NCBI GenBank assembly: GCA_946885645.1
Contig: CAMPGU010000012.1
Location: 1-35,283, forward strand
Source of the DNA: an uncultured Haloferula sp.
Lineage (GTDB): Bacteria > Verrucomicrobiota > Verrucomicrobiae > Verrucomicrobiales > Akkermansiaceae
Direction of reading: 5' to 3'
DNA: 35,283 bases
The translations under genes and the position numbers were made by a program. The notes below the pieces were generated by a model. It was not told the origin of the DNA and did no database searches. It was given only the letters and a program-made list of their open reading frames with translations. Below, in pieces: positions 16,832 to 25,577 of this stretch; position 1 is the stretch's first letter; each line of letters opens with the position of its first letter.

Positions 16832-17113
16832 ATGAGTTACCGCATGGTGCGCACCAGCATGTCTTTGGACTCCGCGACCCTCGGAGCCCTGGACGCACTG
16901 GCGAAGCGATGGGCTGTTTCCAAGGCGGAGGTGCTCCGTCGGGCGATACGCCGGTTGAAGGAAGAAGCGGACCGTGAGAGCCGCAAGCCTTCGCCTCTCC
17001 AAGCCTTGGATTGGCTGCAAGGGGGGGGAGGGCTTTCGCTAAAGGAGGGCGAGGATTTCAAGAGCACCCTTCAGACCGAACGGAACGCGAAGCGCTACTG
17101 GTGGGAGGCATGA
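16832..17113 (+). CDS. Ribbon-helix-helix antitoxin (CopG/VapB-like)
   Basis: 93 residues. N-terminal MVRTSMSLDSATLGALDALAKRWAVSKAEVLRRAIRRLKEEAD is a CopG/Arc-type RHH: a basic beta strand (RTSMSLD), then two helices with the SKAEVLRRAI turn. The C-terminal half (DWLQGGGGLSLKEGEDFKSTLQTERNAKRYWW) would be the toxin-binding tail. The stop overlaps the toxin start in an ATGA (17110-17113), typical for such pairs. A run of eight Gs (17021-17028) encodes the Gly stretch at residues 64-66. The gene is divergent from purN. Confidence 0.88.
   Translation: MSYRMVRTSMSLDSATLGALDALAKRWAVSKAEVLRRAIRRLKEEADRESRKPSPLQALDWLQGGGGLSLKEGEDFKSTLQTERNAKRYWWEA
17021..17028 (+). repeat. G8 homopolymer inside the antitoxin gene
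   Basis: Eight consecutive Gs followed by AGGG. The -1 frame relative to the antitoxin is open from at least 17011 through the whole toxin gene, so gain of one G, or a -1 ribosomal slip here, would fuse the first ~64 antitoxin residues to the toxin. Confidence 0.9.
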
Positions 17114-17496
17114 TCCATCTGGACGCCAACTTGCTCGTGGACCTCGTCACGATCGGCTCCCCGGGTGCCAAGGCCGTGCGGGCTTGGCTGGCTGACGGGC
17201 AACAGCTCGGTAGTTCCGCGATCGCTTGGTCGGAGTTCTGCAACGGCCCCCTTTCGTTGGAACAGAAGGAAGCTGCTTTCGCGGTGTTGGAGGGAAATAT
17301 CGCCGCCTTTACTTGGAAGGAGGCGGAGGAAGCGGCGCGGCTCTTCAATCTGGGCGGCCGCCGGAAAGGTTCGCACTCCGATTGCATGATTGCCGCAGCG
17401 GCAATGGCGGCGGGTGCCAGCCTTGCCACCCGGAAAACGGAAGATTTCACCCGCTTCCTGATTTGCGGGCTGCGTCTGGAAGCCCTTGAGGTTTGA
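17110..17496 (+). CDS. PIN-domain toxin (VapC-like ribonuclease)
   Basis: 128 residues, normal for VapC. Acidic active-site residues fit the PIN pattern: D5 (MIHLDANLLVDL), E42 (IAWSEFCNG), D91 (GSHSDCMIAAAAMA) and D112 (ATRKTEDF). VapC-type toxins cut tRNA or rRNA in the cytoplasm and are held inactive by the cognate antitoxin. The ATG overlaps the antitoxin stop. The target is unknown. Confidence 0.9.
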   Translation: MIHLDANLLVDLVTIGSPGAKAVRAWLADGQQLGSSAIAWSEFCNGPLSLEQKEAAFAVLEGNIAAFTWKEAEEAARLFNLGGRRKGSHSDCMIAAAAMAAGASLATRKTEDFTRFLICGLRLEALEV

Positions 17497-17595
17497 AAGG
17501 CTGAAATCGACGTGCAGCTTGGCGGTCCGGATCTAAAAAACCTGCTCCCCCGCTTTTCGGATTTTGCCTTTTGAAAGCGGCGGCTAAGCAGGCGC

Positions 17596-18696
17596 ATGCA
17601 CGATCCGCGCATCGATCAGCTTGCCCGCAATCTCGTCCGTTACTCCACGTCGCTGCAGAAAGGCGAGAAGGTCCTCCTCGACCTCTACGACGTGCCGGAA
17701 TCGATCGGCCTGGCGCTGATCCGCGAGGCCCGCGCGAAGGGTGCGGTGCCGGTGCTCCGGCTTCACAATTCCCGGCTCACCCGCGAGATGCTGAAGGGCG
17801 CGGAAGACGCGCAGTATCAGGTGATGTCGAAACACCTGCTGGCGGAGATGAAGGACATGGATGCCTACATCGCCATCCGCGGCAGCCAGAATATCGCCGA
17901 GAGCAGCGACGTGCCCGCGGCCAATATGAAGCTGGCCATGAAGCACATGCGCCCGGTGATCGATTGGCGGGTGAAGAAAACCAAATGGTGCGTCCTGCGC
18001 TGGCCGACGCCCTCGATGGCGCAGCAGGCCGGCCTGAGCACCGAGGCCTTCGAGGACTTCTACTTCAATGTCTGCCTGGTGGACTACAAGAGCCTGGTCC
18101 CGGCGGCCAGCGCGCTGAAGAAGCTGATGGACCAGACCGACGAGGTCCAGATCACCGGTCCCGGCACCGACCTGCGTTTCTCGATCAAGGACATCCCGGC
18201 GATCGTCTGCGCTGGCACCCACAATATCCCGGACGGCGAGGTCTTCACCGCCCCGGTGAAGGATTCGGTGGAGGGCGTCATTTCCTACAACGCGCCGACC
18301 ATTTACCAAGGCATCCCCTTCGACTCGATCAAGCTGACCTTCGAAAAAGGCAAGATCGTGAAGGCCGAATCCCCCGGGAAAAACAAGGAGATCAACAAGA
18401 TCCTGGATAGCGATGCCGGGGCCCGCTACGTGGGCGAATTCGCGCTCGGCTACAATGCCGCGATCAAGCACCCGATGCGGGACATCCTGTTCGATGAAAA
18501 AATCGGCGGATCCTTCCATTTCACCCCCGGCCAAGCCTACGAGGAGGCGGACAATGGCAACCGCTCGCAGGTGCACTGGGACATGGTTTGCATCCAGCGG
18601 AAGGACTACGGGGGCGGGGAAATCCGCTTCGACGGGAAAGTGATCCGGAAAGACGGGGTTTTCCTGCCGAAGGCGCTGGCGAAGTTGAACGGTTGA
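17596..18696 (+). CDS. M29-family aminopeptidase (thermophilic AmpS/AmpT type)
   Basis: 366 residues, somewhat shorter than the ~410 usual for AmpS/AmpT. Candidate metal ligands and catalytic residues: E215 (PDGEVFTAP), E281 ([10 protein letters not shown]), H308 ([12 protein letters not shown]), Y315, H327 and D329 (QVHWDMV); the 66-residue E-to-E spacing suits the family. A cytoplasmic enzyme removing N-terminal residues from peptides. ATG 17596 follows GCGGCGGCTAAGC without a good Shine-Dalgarno. A loose hairpin CCGCTTTTC/GAAAGCGG (17550-17580) lies just upstream. Followed 52 bp later by trpE. Confidence 0.9.
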   Translation: MHDPRIDQLARNLVRYSTSLQKGEKVLLDLYDVPESIGLALIREARAKGAVPVLRLHNSRLTREMLKGAEDAQYQVMSKHLLAEMKDMDAYIAIRGSQNIAESSDVPAANMKLAMKHMRPVIDWRVKKTKWCVLRWPTPSMAQQAGLSTEAFEDFYFNVCLVDYKSLVPAASALKKLMDQTDEVQITGPGTDLRFSIKDIPAIVCAGTHNIPDGEVFTAPVKDSVEGVISYNAPTIYQGIPFDSIKLTFEKGKIVKAESPGKNKEINKILDSDAGARYVGEFALGYNAAIKHPMRDILFDEKIGGSFHFTPGQAYEEADNGNRSQVHWDMVCIQRKDYGGGEIRFDGKVIRKDGVFLPKALAKLNG

Positions 18697-18748
18697 ATCC
18701 GCGCAAGTTCCTCCCGCCTGCGGGCTTGCGCCCCGGCCGTTGGCGGGC

Positions 18749-20263
18749 ATGCTCCCGCGCGTTGTGAATCCCATTCCGGTCGAACCGTCGTTCGAGGTCT
18801 TCGCCAAGCTGGCCGAACAGGGCAACGTGATCCCTGTTTACACCCAGCTTGCCGCGGATTTCGAGACGCCGCTGTCGGCGTACCTCAAGGTGCGCGACGC
18901 GCGTCATTCCTTCCTGCTCGAGAGCGCCGAAAGCACGGACAAGAGCGGACGATGGTCGATCATCGGCAGCGGCCCGCGCCGGGTCATCGAGGCCCGGGGG
19001 AAAGAACTGACGATCCGGGAGGGTTCCGCGGTCGAAAAAACGACCGTGGAGGACGACGTCCTGGCGGCGCTCCAGCGGCACATGGCGGGCTACAAGCCGG
19101 TGCAGCACGGCAATCTGCCGCCCTTCTGTGGCGGCCTGGTGGGCTATCTCTCCTACGATGCGGTGCGTCAGTTCGAGCCGACCGTGCCGGCTCCGCCGAA
19201 AGACGAGCTGGGAATTCCCGACGCGGTGTTCCTGCTGGCCGATACCCTGATCGTTTTCGACCAGCGCTTGCGCCGCCTGCAGATCATCGCGAATGCCTTC
19301 ACGGGGGATCACGCGACGCTGGAGGAGGCGTACGGCGCGGCGAAAGCGAAGGTGGCCGCGCTGGTGGAAATGCTCAACAGGCCCCTGCACGTGCCGGCTC
19401 TGAACGGACTGGCACCGGTGGAGCCCGCAGTGGCGGAAAGCAACACCACCCAGGCGGAGTACGAGGAAATGGTGCGCAAGGGGAAGGAGTACATCGCCGC
19501 GGGCGACGTGTTCCAATTCGTGCCGAGCCAGCGCTTCGCCGCGGATTTCCACCGTTCGCCGGTGGACCTCTACCGCGCGCTACGCCACGTGAATCCTTCG
19601 CCGTACATGTTCATTCTGGAACTCGGGGATTTCTCGCTCGTGGGCTCGTCTCCGGAAGTGCACGTGCGCGCAATCGGCGGGCGGATCGACATCCGGCCCA
19701 TCGCGGGCACGCGCTGGAGGGGTAAGACGCCCGAAGAGGACGAGGCGCTCGCGCAAGAGCTGCTCCTGGACCCGAAGGAGCGCGCGGAGCACCTGATGCT
19801 GGTGGACCTGGCGCGGAACGACGTCGGGCGGATCGCGGCTCACGGCAGCGTGAAAGTCGATGATTTCATGATGATCGAACGCTACAGTCACGTGATGCAC
19901 ATCGTTTCGAATGTCACGGGCGAGCTCGACGAGACCCACAGCGCCTACGACGTGCTGCGCGCGACCTTCCCCGCGGGAACCGTGAGCGGTGCGCCCAAGA
20001 TCCGGGCCATGCAGATCATCAACGAACTGGAGAAGAGCAAACGCGGTGCCTACGCGGGTGCCGTCGGCTACTTCGGCTTCGATGGCGGCCACGATTCCTG
20101 CATCACCCTGCGGACTTGCTTGCTCAAGGACGGCAAGGCGTACGTGCAGGCCGGGGCGGGGGTCGTCGCCGATTCCGATCCCACCTACGAATACAACGAG
20201 ACGGTGAACAAGGCCAAGGCCCTGCTCCGCGCCATCGCCCTCGCCAAAACCCTCGAAGGATAA
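18749..20263 (+). CDS. trpE: Anthranilate synthase component I
   Basis: Chorismate to anthranilate, first committed step of tryptophan synthesis. 504 residues from ATG 18749; a TTG at 18740 is an in-frame alternative. The N-terminal feedback-binding motif LLES (56-59) and SGRWSIIGSGP argue for TrpE over PabB. C-terminal chorismate-binding motifs: YEEMVRKGKEYIAAGDVFQFVPSQRF, SPEVHVRAIGG, RPIAGTRWRGKTPEEDEAL, HLMLVDLARNDVGR, FPAGTVSGAPKIRAMQII, and YAGAVGYFGFDG near the end. The usual GTRPRG reads GTRWRG, a tolerated variant. It is 6 bp before trpG. Confidence 0.95.
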   Translation: MLPRVVNPIPVEPSFEVFAKLAEQGNVIPVYTQLAADFETPLSAYLKVRDARHSFLLESAESTDKSGRWSIIGSGPRRVIEARGKELTIREGSAVEKTTVEDDVLAALQRHMAGYKPVQHGNLPPFCGGLVGYLSYDAVRQFEPTVPAPPKDELGIPDAVFLLADTLIVFDQRLRRLQIIANAFTGDHATLEEAYGAAKAKVAALVEMLNRPLHVPALNGLAPVEPAVAESNTTQAEYEEMVRKGKEYIAAGDVFQFVPSQRFAADFHRSPVDLYRALRHVNPSPYMFILELGDFSLVGSSPEVHVRAIGGRIDIRPIAGTRWRGKTPEEDEALAQELLLDPKERAEHLMLVDLARNDVGRIAAHGSVKVDDFMMIERYSHVMHIVSNVTGELDETHSAYDVLRATFPAGTVSGAPKIRAMQIINELEKSKRGAYAGAVGYFGFDGGHDSCITLRTCLLKDGKAYVQAGAGVVADSDPTYEYNETVNKAKALLRAIALAKTLEG

Positions 20264-20269
20264 GCCGCC

Positions 20270-20833
20270 ATGTTGCTCATCATCGATAACTACGACTCCT
20301 TCACCTACAATCTCGTCCAATATTTCGGCGAGCTGGGGGCGGAGATGAAGGTCGTGCGGAACGACGCGCTGACGGTGTCCGACGTGAAGGCGCTCAAGCC
20401 GGAACGCATCTGCATTTCCCCCGGCCCCTGCACGCCGACCGAAGCGGGGATCTCCTGCGAGCTGATCCAGGAGATGGGTGCCTCCACCCCGATCCTCGGC
20501 GTCTGCCTCGGGCATCAGTCCATCGGGCAGGTTTACGGGGGGGATGTGGTGCGGGCGGACCGGCTGATGCACGGCAAGACTTCGCCGATTCTCCATGAAG
20601 GGAAGAGCGTTTTCGCCGGGCTGCCGAGCCCCTTCGAGGCCACGCGCTACCACTCCCTGATCGTGAAGCGGGAGACCCTTCCCGCGTGCCTGGAAGTCAC
20701 CGCTTGGACGGCAGAGGGGGAAATCATGGGCCTGCGGCACAAGGAGCACCCGGTGCACGGGGTGCAGTTCCACCCCGAGTCCATCCTCACCCAGGACGGC
20801 AAACGGATCTTGGAAAACTTCCTCGGGTTCTGA
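20270..20833 (+). CDS. trpG: Anthranilate synthase component II (glutamine amidotransferase)
   Basis: Supplies ammonia from glutamine to TrpE. 187 residues. Class I amidotransferase triad: nucleophile C79 in LGVCLGHQ, H168 and E170 in VQFHPESI. N-terminal [18 protein letters not shown] and [12 protein letters not shown] are typical of TrpG/PabA, and a role in folate synthesis (PabA) is possible too. A GAAGGA precedes the ATG. The remaining trp genes are not in the window. Confidence 0.95.
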   Translation: MLLIIDNYDSFTYNLVQYFGELGAEMKVVRNDALTVSDVKALKPERICISPGPCTPTEAGISCELIQEMGASTPILGVCLGHQSIGQVYGGDVVRADRLMHGKTSPILHEGKSVFAGLPSPFEATRYHSLIVKRETLPACLEVTAWTAEGEIMGLRHKEHPVHGVQFHPESILTQDGKRILENFLGF

Positions 20834-20907
20834 GCCGGTCCGGGAGAGACGCCGGCAAGCGTTCGGAATCTCACTCCCCGATTGCCCTCCGGGAAGGGCG
20901 TGCTTGA

Positions 20908-21993
20908 ATGGCGCGGATGACGAAGGACGACCGCGAGTTTCTTTTCAAGCTGCTCGGCACCCCCAGCCCCACGGGATTCGAGATGCCGGGCCAGCGCGTT
21001 TGGGCGGATTACGTCCGGCCTCTGGCGTCCGAGGTCGCCTGTGATGCCTATGGATCCACCTGGGCGCGGCTGGAGGGGAAATCCAAGCGCCAGGTGATGC
21101 TGGCGGCCCATGCGGACGAGATCGGCTTCATGGTCAAGACGATCCAGCAGGACGGCTTCATCCGGATCGACCGGATCGGCGGGAGCGATACCGCCACGGC
21201 ACGCGGGCGGCGGCTGGTTTTCCAGGGCGACAAGGGCCCGGTCCACGGCATCATCGGAAACACGGCGATTCATCTGCGGCGGGATAGCCCGGGGGATGAG
21301 AAGACTCCACAGGTTCACGAACTTTGGGTCGATATCGGGGCTTCGAATGCGAAAGAGGTGGCTGCCATGGGACTGCGGGTGGGACACCCGGCCGTCTATG
21401 AGGACGGGCCGATGGAACTCGCCCACAAGCGCCTGGTGGGCCGGGCGATCGACAACCGGATCGGCGGCTACATCATCGCGCAGGTGCTGAAGCGGATCGC
21501 GAAAGGCCGCAAGAAGTCCGGCTTCTCGCTGATCTGCGCGAACATGGTGCAGGAGGAAATCGGCGGGAATGGCGCGATGATGGCGACCTACCGGCTCAAT
21601 CCGGATGCCTGCGTGTGCCTGGATGTCACCCATGCGACCGACACGCCGGGAATCGATAATAGCAAATTCGGCACGGTGAAGCTGGGCGGCGGCCCCACCA
21701 TCAGCCACGGCACGGCGAACCACCCGCTGGTCGTGAAGCGCCTGATCGAGGTGGCCGCAAAGGCGAAAATCCCCGTCCAGCACGAGGCCAGCAGCCGTTT
21801 TACCGGCACGGATACGGACAAGATTTTTCACATGCGGGAGGGGGTTCCCAGCGCTTTGGTATCCTTGCCGCTGCGGTGCATGCATTCGGTGGTCGAGACC
21901 GCGCATTTGGACGATATTGCCCGTACCATCGACCTACTCACCGGCTTCGTCCTGTCGCTGGAGGCTTCGGACAATTTCCACCAATCGCTATGA
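20908..21993 (+). CDS. M42-family glutamyl/deblocking aminopeptidase
   Basis: 361 residues. Di-metal site of the M42 family: H68/D70 (AAHADEIG), D182 (GRAIDNRIGG), catalytic E216 and E217 (MVQEEIGGNGA), D239 (CVCLDVTHATDTPG), and a terminal His in RCMHSVVE. Members form large tetrahedral cytoplasmic assemblies that degrade peptides. Its TGA overlaps the ATG of the next gene (ATGA at 21990-21993), implying coupled translation with a secreted protein, an unusual pairing. It lies 74 bp after trpG. Confidence 0.93.
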   Translation: MARMTKDDREFLFKLLGTPSPTGFEMPGQRVWADYVRPLASEVACDAYGSTWARLEGKSKRQVMLAAHADEIGFMVKTIQQDGFIRIDRIGGSDTATARGRRLVFQGDKGPVHGIIGNTAIHLRRDSPGDEKTPQVHELWVDIGASNAKEVAAMGLRVGHPAVYEDGPMELAHKRLVGRAIDNRIGGYIIAQVLKRIAKGRKKSGFSLICANMVQEEIGGNGAMMATYRLNPDACVCLDVTHATDTPGIDNSKFGTVKLGGGPTISHGTANHPLVVKRLIEVAAKAKIPVQHEASSRFTGTDTDKIFHMREGVPSALVSLPLRCMHSVVETAHLDDIARTIDLLTGFVLSLEASDNFHQSL

Positions 21994-23954
21994 GATCCGC
22001 CGTCATCGCCATGCTGTTCGCGGGCGGCATCGTCCGCGGGGCGCAGAGCCCCTCCGAGGCGGCCGTGGAATGGCTGCGCCATGTGGCCGATGGCGAAGCG
22101 GAGACGGATCTTGCGGACGAGACGGCGATTTCCCCGGATGCGAGCGAGGAGGACCTGAAATCCATCCGCAAGCGGATCGACCATCTGCGCAAGGATCTGC
22201 GCGCGGGGGATTTGAAGGCCGTGGCCGACAAGCAGGACGGGGACCTCGCCGCCGTCTTGGTTTCCCAGATCACCAACTACGACGCGAACAGCGTGCAGGT
22301 CCACGCCGTGGGCCTCGTGAAGAGCGAGGACCGGTGGCTTCCCGCGCCGCTGCCCTCCTCCTTTAACAACACCGGCCTGAGCCTGCGGCCGGGCTTTCTC
22401 CAGCGGGTCCAGAAGCTGGAGGACTGGATGCTGCGCACCCGCAGCGCCCAGCTCGTCCGGCTGAAAGACGACGCCTTCTCCCTGCTCTTCGACGAGATGA
22501 AGAAGGCGAAAATCCCGCACGGCCTGCTGGAATCTTCGCCCGGCAAGATCGCGGCGGATTTCCTGACCGCTCTCCAATCGAAGGATCTTCCCTCCGCGTT
22601 GGCCATGTCCGGAGGCCTCGAAACGCCGCGGCCGACGGATTTCGACGAAGTCTTCCAGGTGCTTTCGCGCGTGCTGAGACAGAAGAAAATCACCCATCCC
22701 GGATGGCGGCTGCTCGCGGCTCCGGAAGCGGTTCGCGCGGTCGTGCGGGCGGAGCAGGGTGCTTCGGACGGACTAGTGAGCATCGTCGGGCTCGATCCCG
22801 CGGGAAATTTCCAGGCCCGCCCGCAGGCGCGTGCCGTGCATCTTCCTTTCGTGCGCTCAAAGGCGGGAACCTGGCGGATCCACCTGCCTCGCGAGCTTCT
22901 GTCTCCGCCCTTGCACGAGAAGGTACCCGGGCGGGAAGCGGACGATGCCGCAATCGATGCCGATCTGGTGGCCTCCTTTCCCGCGAAGGCCGCGGCATCC
23001 CTTGCTTCCGGGGATGCTCCGACCGCACGCGTTGCGGCGGAGTTCATCGTTGCAGCGCTCCGTGCGCCGTCTTTTGCAAGCGTGTGCGCCCGGATGGACC
23101 TGTCCGGCGAGCCTGACGTCGTGCTGGCGGGAATGGGACGCGCGGCCCATCTATGGCAGAGGATCCACCACCCCTCTGAATCTTCCGCGCCGATCCTGCT
23201 CGACGTGAAAGAGGCGGGCGACGGGGCATGCGCGTTGGTGCAGATGTTTTCCAACCGCGAGCCTCGCAATCCCGCCATCGAGACGATCTGCCTGCGGCGG
23301 AAGCAGGGTGGCGGTTGGCTCGCGCATCCCGCCTTTTCCGGTGGTGACGCGCTCTCCGGGTTTGAAGACGGCGGCGAACTGGAAGACCTGGTCGCCGCAG
23401 CCCTCGCAGCGCGCGAAAAAGATTGGTCTGCAGGTGTGCTCGTGAGGATCGGAGGAATCGCCGCCGATTCCGCCCCTTCCGAAGAGGAGGCCCGAAAGGC
23501 GGCGGAAGGATGGCGGTCCGCCATCGTGGCGGGCGACGGCGCGGGGATGCTATCGCTTTCGGCGTGCTTCGATGATGAAGCAGGGAGCACACGCCTGCTG
23601 AAAAACACCGGCTATGAGCTCGCGAGCCGGCAGAGGGGGGAGATCCTCGGGATACACCGTGCCGGACGCTGGGCCGCTCTTTCCCTGCGGGTGCCGCCTG
23701 CGGCCGGAGACGATTCAGCGGCTTCTTATCCACTGGTGGTGGTGGTGGCGACTCCGGCCGGTCCGCGCGTGCTGCCGGAGCTCGATCTTTTCGACCCGCT
23801 CACGCGGAGCCGTGAGTTCCTGAACCGCAGCGTTTGGGAGCGGGTCTCCGCCCGCCTGCCCGAGGGTGCCCGCGGTGAGCTGGAGTCGATCTACGAGAAA
23901 CATCGTACCCTTTCCGCCGCCGACCGCGCGCGCCGTCCCAAATCCACCGAATGA
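21990..23954 (+). CDS. Secreted or periplasmic protein of unknown function, coupled to MoxR
   Basis: 654 residues. The N-terminus MRSAVIAMLFAGGIVRGAQS is a short signal-peptide-like segment; no later transmembrane helix is evident. The body is Ala-rich with repeated motifs of the type (W/G)xxxIVAGDGAGMLSLS and AADFLTALQSKDLPSALAMS, suggesting several similar alpha+beta units, perhaps NTF2/SnoaL-like (weak guess). I do not recognise a family. The start overlaps the M42 stop (ATGA) and its own stop overlaps the MoxR start (ATGA, 23951-23954), so all three are probably translated together. Confidence 0.7.
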   Translation: MRSAVIAMLFAGGIVRGAQSPSEAAVEWLRHVADGEAETDLADETAISPDASEEDLKSIRKRIDHLRKDLRAGDLKAVADKQDGDLAAVLVSQITNYDANSVQVHAVGLVKSEDRWLPAPLPSSFNNTGLSLRPGFLQRVQKLEDWMLRTRSAQLVRLKDDAFSLLFDEMKKAKIPHGLLESSPGKIAADFLTALQSKDLPSALAMSGGLETPRPTDFDEVFQVLSRVLRQKKITHPGWRLLAAPEAVRAVVRAEQGASDGLVSIVGLDPAGNFQARPQARAVHLPFVRSKAGTWRIHLPRELLSPPLHEKVPGREADDAAIDADLVASFPAKAAASLASGDAPTARVAAEFIVAALRAPSFASVCARMDLSGEPDVVLAGMGRAAHLWQRIHHPSESSAPILLDVKEAGDGACALVQMFSNREPRNPAIETICLRRKQGGGWLAHPAFSGGDALSGFEDGGELEDLVAAALAAREKDWSAGVLVRIGGIAADSAPSEEEARKAAEGWRSAIVAGDGAGMLSLSACFDDEAGSTRLLKNTGYELASRQRGEILGIHRAGRWAALSLRVPPAAGDDSAASYPLVVVVATPAGPRVLPELDLFDPLTRSREFLNRSVWERVSARLPEGARGELESIYEKHRTLSAADRARRPKSTE

Positions 23955-24898
23955 GCGATCTCATCTCCGCCCGCCGCACCGCCCGTCTCCTGGAAGATGC
24001 CGTCCGCACCGTGGTGCGCGGCCAGGATGCCGCGCTCCGCAATATCCTCGCCTGCCTCGCCGGGGGCGGTCATGCCCTGGTGGAAGACGTCCCGGGCACG
24101 GGCAAGACCACACTCGCGAAGGCAATCGCCCGCTCGGTGGACGGCGCCGGTTTCAAGCGGGTACAGTTCACGCCGGACCTGCTGCCCGGCGATATCCTGG
24201 GCGTCTCCATCTTCGATCCGCGCACGCAGGAATTCCGCTTCAGGCCCGGCCCGGTCTTCGCGGACATCCTTTTAGCCGACGAGATCAACCGCGCGTCGCC
24301 CCGCACCCAGTCCGCCTTGCTGGAAGCGATGGCCGAACGTCAGGCCACGATCGACGGCGAGCGCCACGATCTCGACGGCCTGTTCTTCGTCATCGCGACG
24401 CAGAACCCGGTCGAATTCCGCGGCACCTATCCTCTGCCTGAAGCGCAGATGGACCGCTTCATGATCCAGAGCCGGCTCGGCTACGTGACGCCGGAGGAAG
24501 AGCGGGCGATCCTTTCGGATCAGATCGACCAGCACCCCGTGGACAAGCTGCAACCCGTGGTGAACCGGGACGAACTGGTCGGGCTGCTGGAGGCAACCCG
24601 CCACGTCCGGATCAGCGACGAACTGCGCGGGTACATCGTGGATGTGGTTTCCTCCACCCGCGGCCGCGACGAGGTGCAGCTCGCCGCCAGCCCGCGGGCA
24701 TCGATCTCCCTGATGAAGATGGCCCAGGCCCTCTCGCTGTTCGAGGAGAGGGACTTCGTGGTGCCGGAGACGATCCAGGCGGTGGCGGCGGACGTGATCG
24801 CTCACCGGATGGTGATTTCGCCGGAGGCGAAGCTCTCCGGCGTCACCGGCAGGCAAGTCGTGGCGGACATCCTCGCCGAGGTTCCCGTGCCGGTATGA
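23951..24898 (+). CDS. MoxR-type AAA+ ATPase
   Basis: 315 residues, standard for MoxR. Walker A VEDVPGTGKTTLAKAIA (44-60); Walker B and following ILLADEINRASPRTQSALLEAMAERQ; sensor 1 VIATQNPVEFRGTYPLPEAQMDRFM; C-terminal lid GRDEVQLAASPRASISLMKMAQ. MoxR proteins act as chaperones in metal-centre or complex assembly and usually precede DUF58 and von Willebrand A-domain genes. None follows here; the next gene is convergent. Its only coupled partner is the secreted protein upstream. Confidence 0.94.
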   Translation: MSDLISARRTARLLEDAVRTVVRGQDAALRNILACLAGGGHALVEDVPGTGKTTLAKAIARSVDGAGFKRVQFTPDLLPGDILGVSIFDPRTQEFRFRPGPVFADILLADEINRASPRTQSALLEAMAERQATIDGERHDLDGLFFVIATQNPVEFRGTYPLPEAQMDRFMIQSRLGYVTPEEERAILSDQIDQHPVDKLQPVVNRDELVGLLEATRHVRISDELRGYIVDVVSSTRGRDEVQLAASPRASISLMKMAQALSLFEERDFVVPETIQAVAADVIAHRMVISPEAKLSGVTGRQVVADILAEVPVPV

Positions 24899-24931
24899 GA
24901 GGATAGTGGCTCCGGGCCATGCAGCAGTACC

Positions 24932-25477
24932 TCAGGCATCCGCCGGGGATTTGCGGCGATGCCGGACAATCCATCCCAGGAACCCTAGCGAAACGACGGC
25001 TCCCGCCGCGTAGCAGGTGAGCTGGATCGACTGCGTGATCAGGATCGGAGTGCTCAGGTCGGGATAGATGACTTCCGGGAAAAGGGGCCGCTGGTTCCGC
25101 CATGCCCACCAGCCGGCAGTCAGGCCGCAGGCTTCGGTGAGAAGAATCAGCACGGGAACGATCTTCAACAAGGTGCCGGGAGCGATCTTCGGGAGGCTGC
25201 CCGCGCGCGCCAGGAAGAGTGCGGCAAGCCCCAGGATCAGGCCGGGACCGATGGAGGCGCGGAATGCCCATGCCGCGGCCAGCAATGGAGGATTGCCGAT
25301 TCCCCACAGCGGCTCGTGGTAGATCGTGAAGTGTTCCGGGGCGATCCGTACCAAGTACTGGTCGTGCAGCAGGCAGTAGAGGAAAACCTCCGCCCAGATC
25401 CCGAAGATGATCGCGTACGCGACGGATCGCTTCTCTTGCAGAAGAGGAGACGTCGGCGCGCGCAGGAGCCGGTGCAT
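24932..25477 (-). CDS. Four-helix integral membrane protein of unknown function
   Basis: 181 residues from ATG 25477 (MHRLLRAPTSPLLQEKRSVA). Four hydrophobic segments: VAYAIIFGIWAEVFLYCLL, PGLILGLAALFLA, LKIVPVLILLTEACGLTAGWWAW and IQLTCYAAGAVVSLGFLGWIV. The longer upstream frame overlaps the divergent gene and was not used. No family recognised. Divergent, 100 bp apart, from the 667-residue membrane protein, which suggests a shared promoter region. Confidence 0.6.
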   Translation of the reverse strand: MHRLLRAPTSPLLQEKRSVAYAIIFGIWAEVFLYCLLHDQYLVRIAPEHFTIYHEPLWGIGNPPLLAAAWAFRASIGPGLILGLAALFLARAGSLPKIAPGTLLKIVPVLILLTEACGLTAGWWAWRNQRPLFPEVIYPDLSTPILITQSIQLTCYAAGAVVSLGFLGWIVRHRRKSPADA

Positions 25478-25577
25478 AGGGGCATATCCTTGCGTGCCCG
25501 GAAGATGGCGGGCAATCACATTCCGCCATCGAAAGCGGGTGTTCCCCTCCTCCGGCGAAGCTGCTAGATCCCTGTTC

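Noticed and set aside
17550..17580. Hairpin CCGCTTTTC/GAAAGCGG before the M29 gene, as a terminator of the toxin gene
   Set aside because: Stem interrupted by a bulge, loop rich in T, and no T-tract after it; could be chance.
18521..19552. 343-residue minus-strand frame over the M29 and trpE genes
   Set aside because: Spans two confirmed plus-strand genes and shows no motif.
20647..21906. 419-residue minus-strand frame over trpG and the M42 gene
   Set aside because: Shadow of two well-supported genes.
22277..23608. 443-residue minus-strand Ser/Arg-rich frame within the secreted-protein gene
   Set aside because: The plus-strand frame has a signal peptide and ATGA links to both neighbours; the antisense frame has low-complexity Ser/Arg content.
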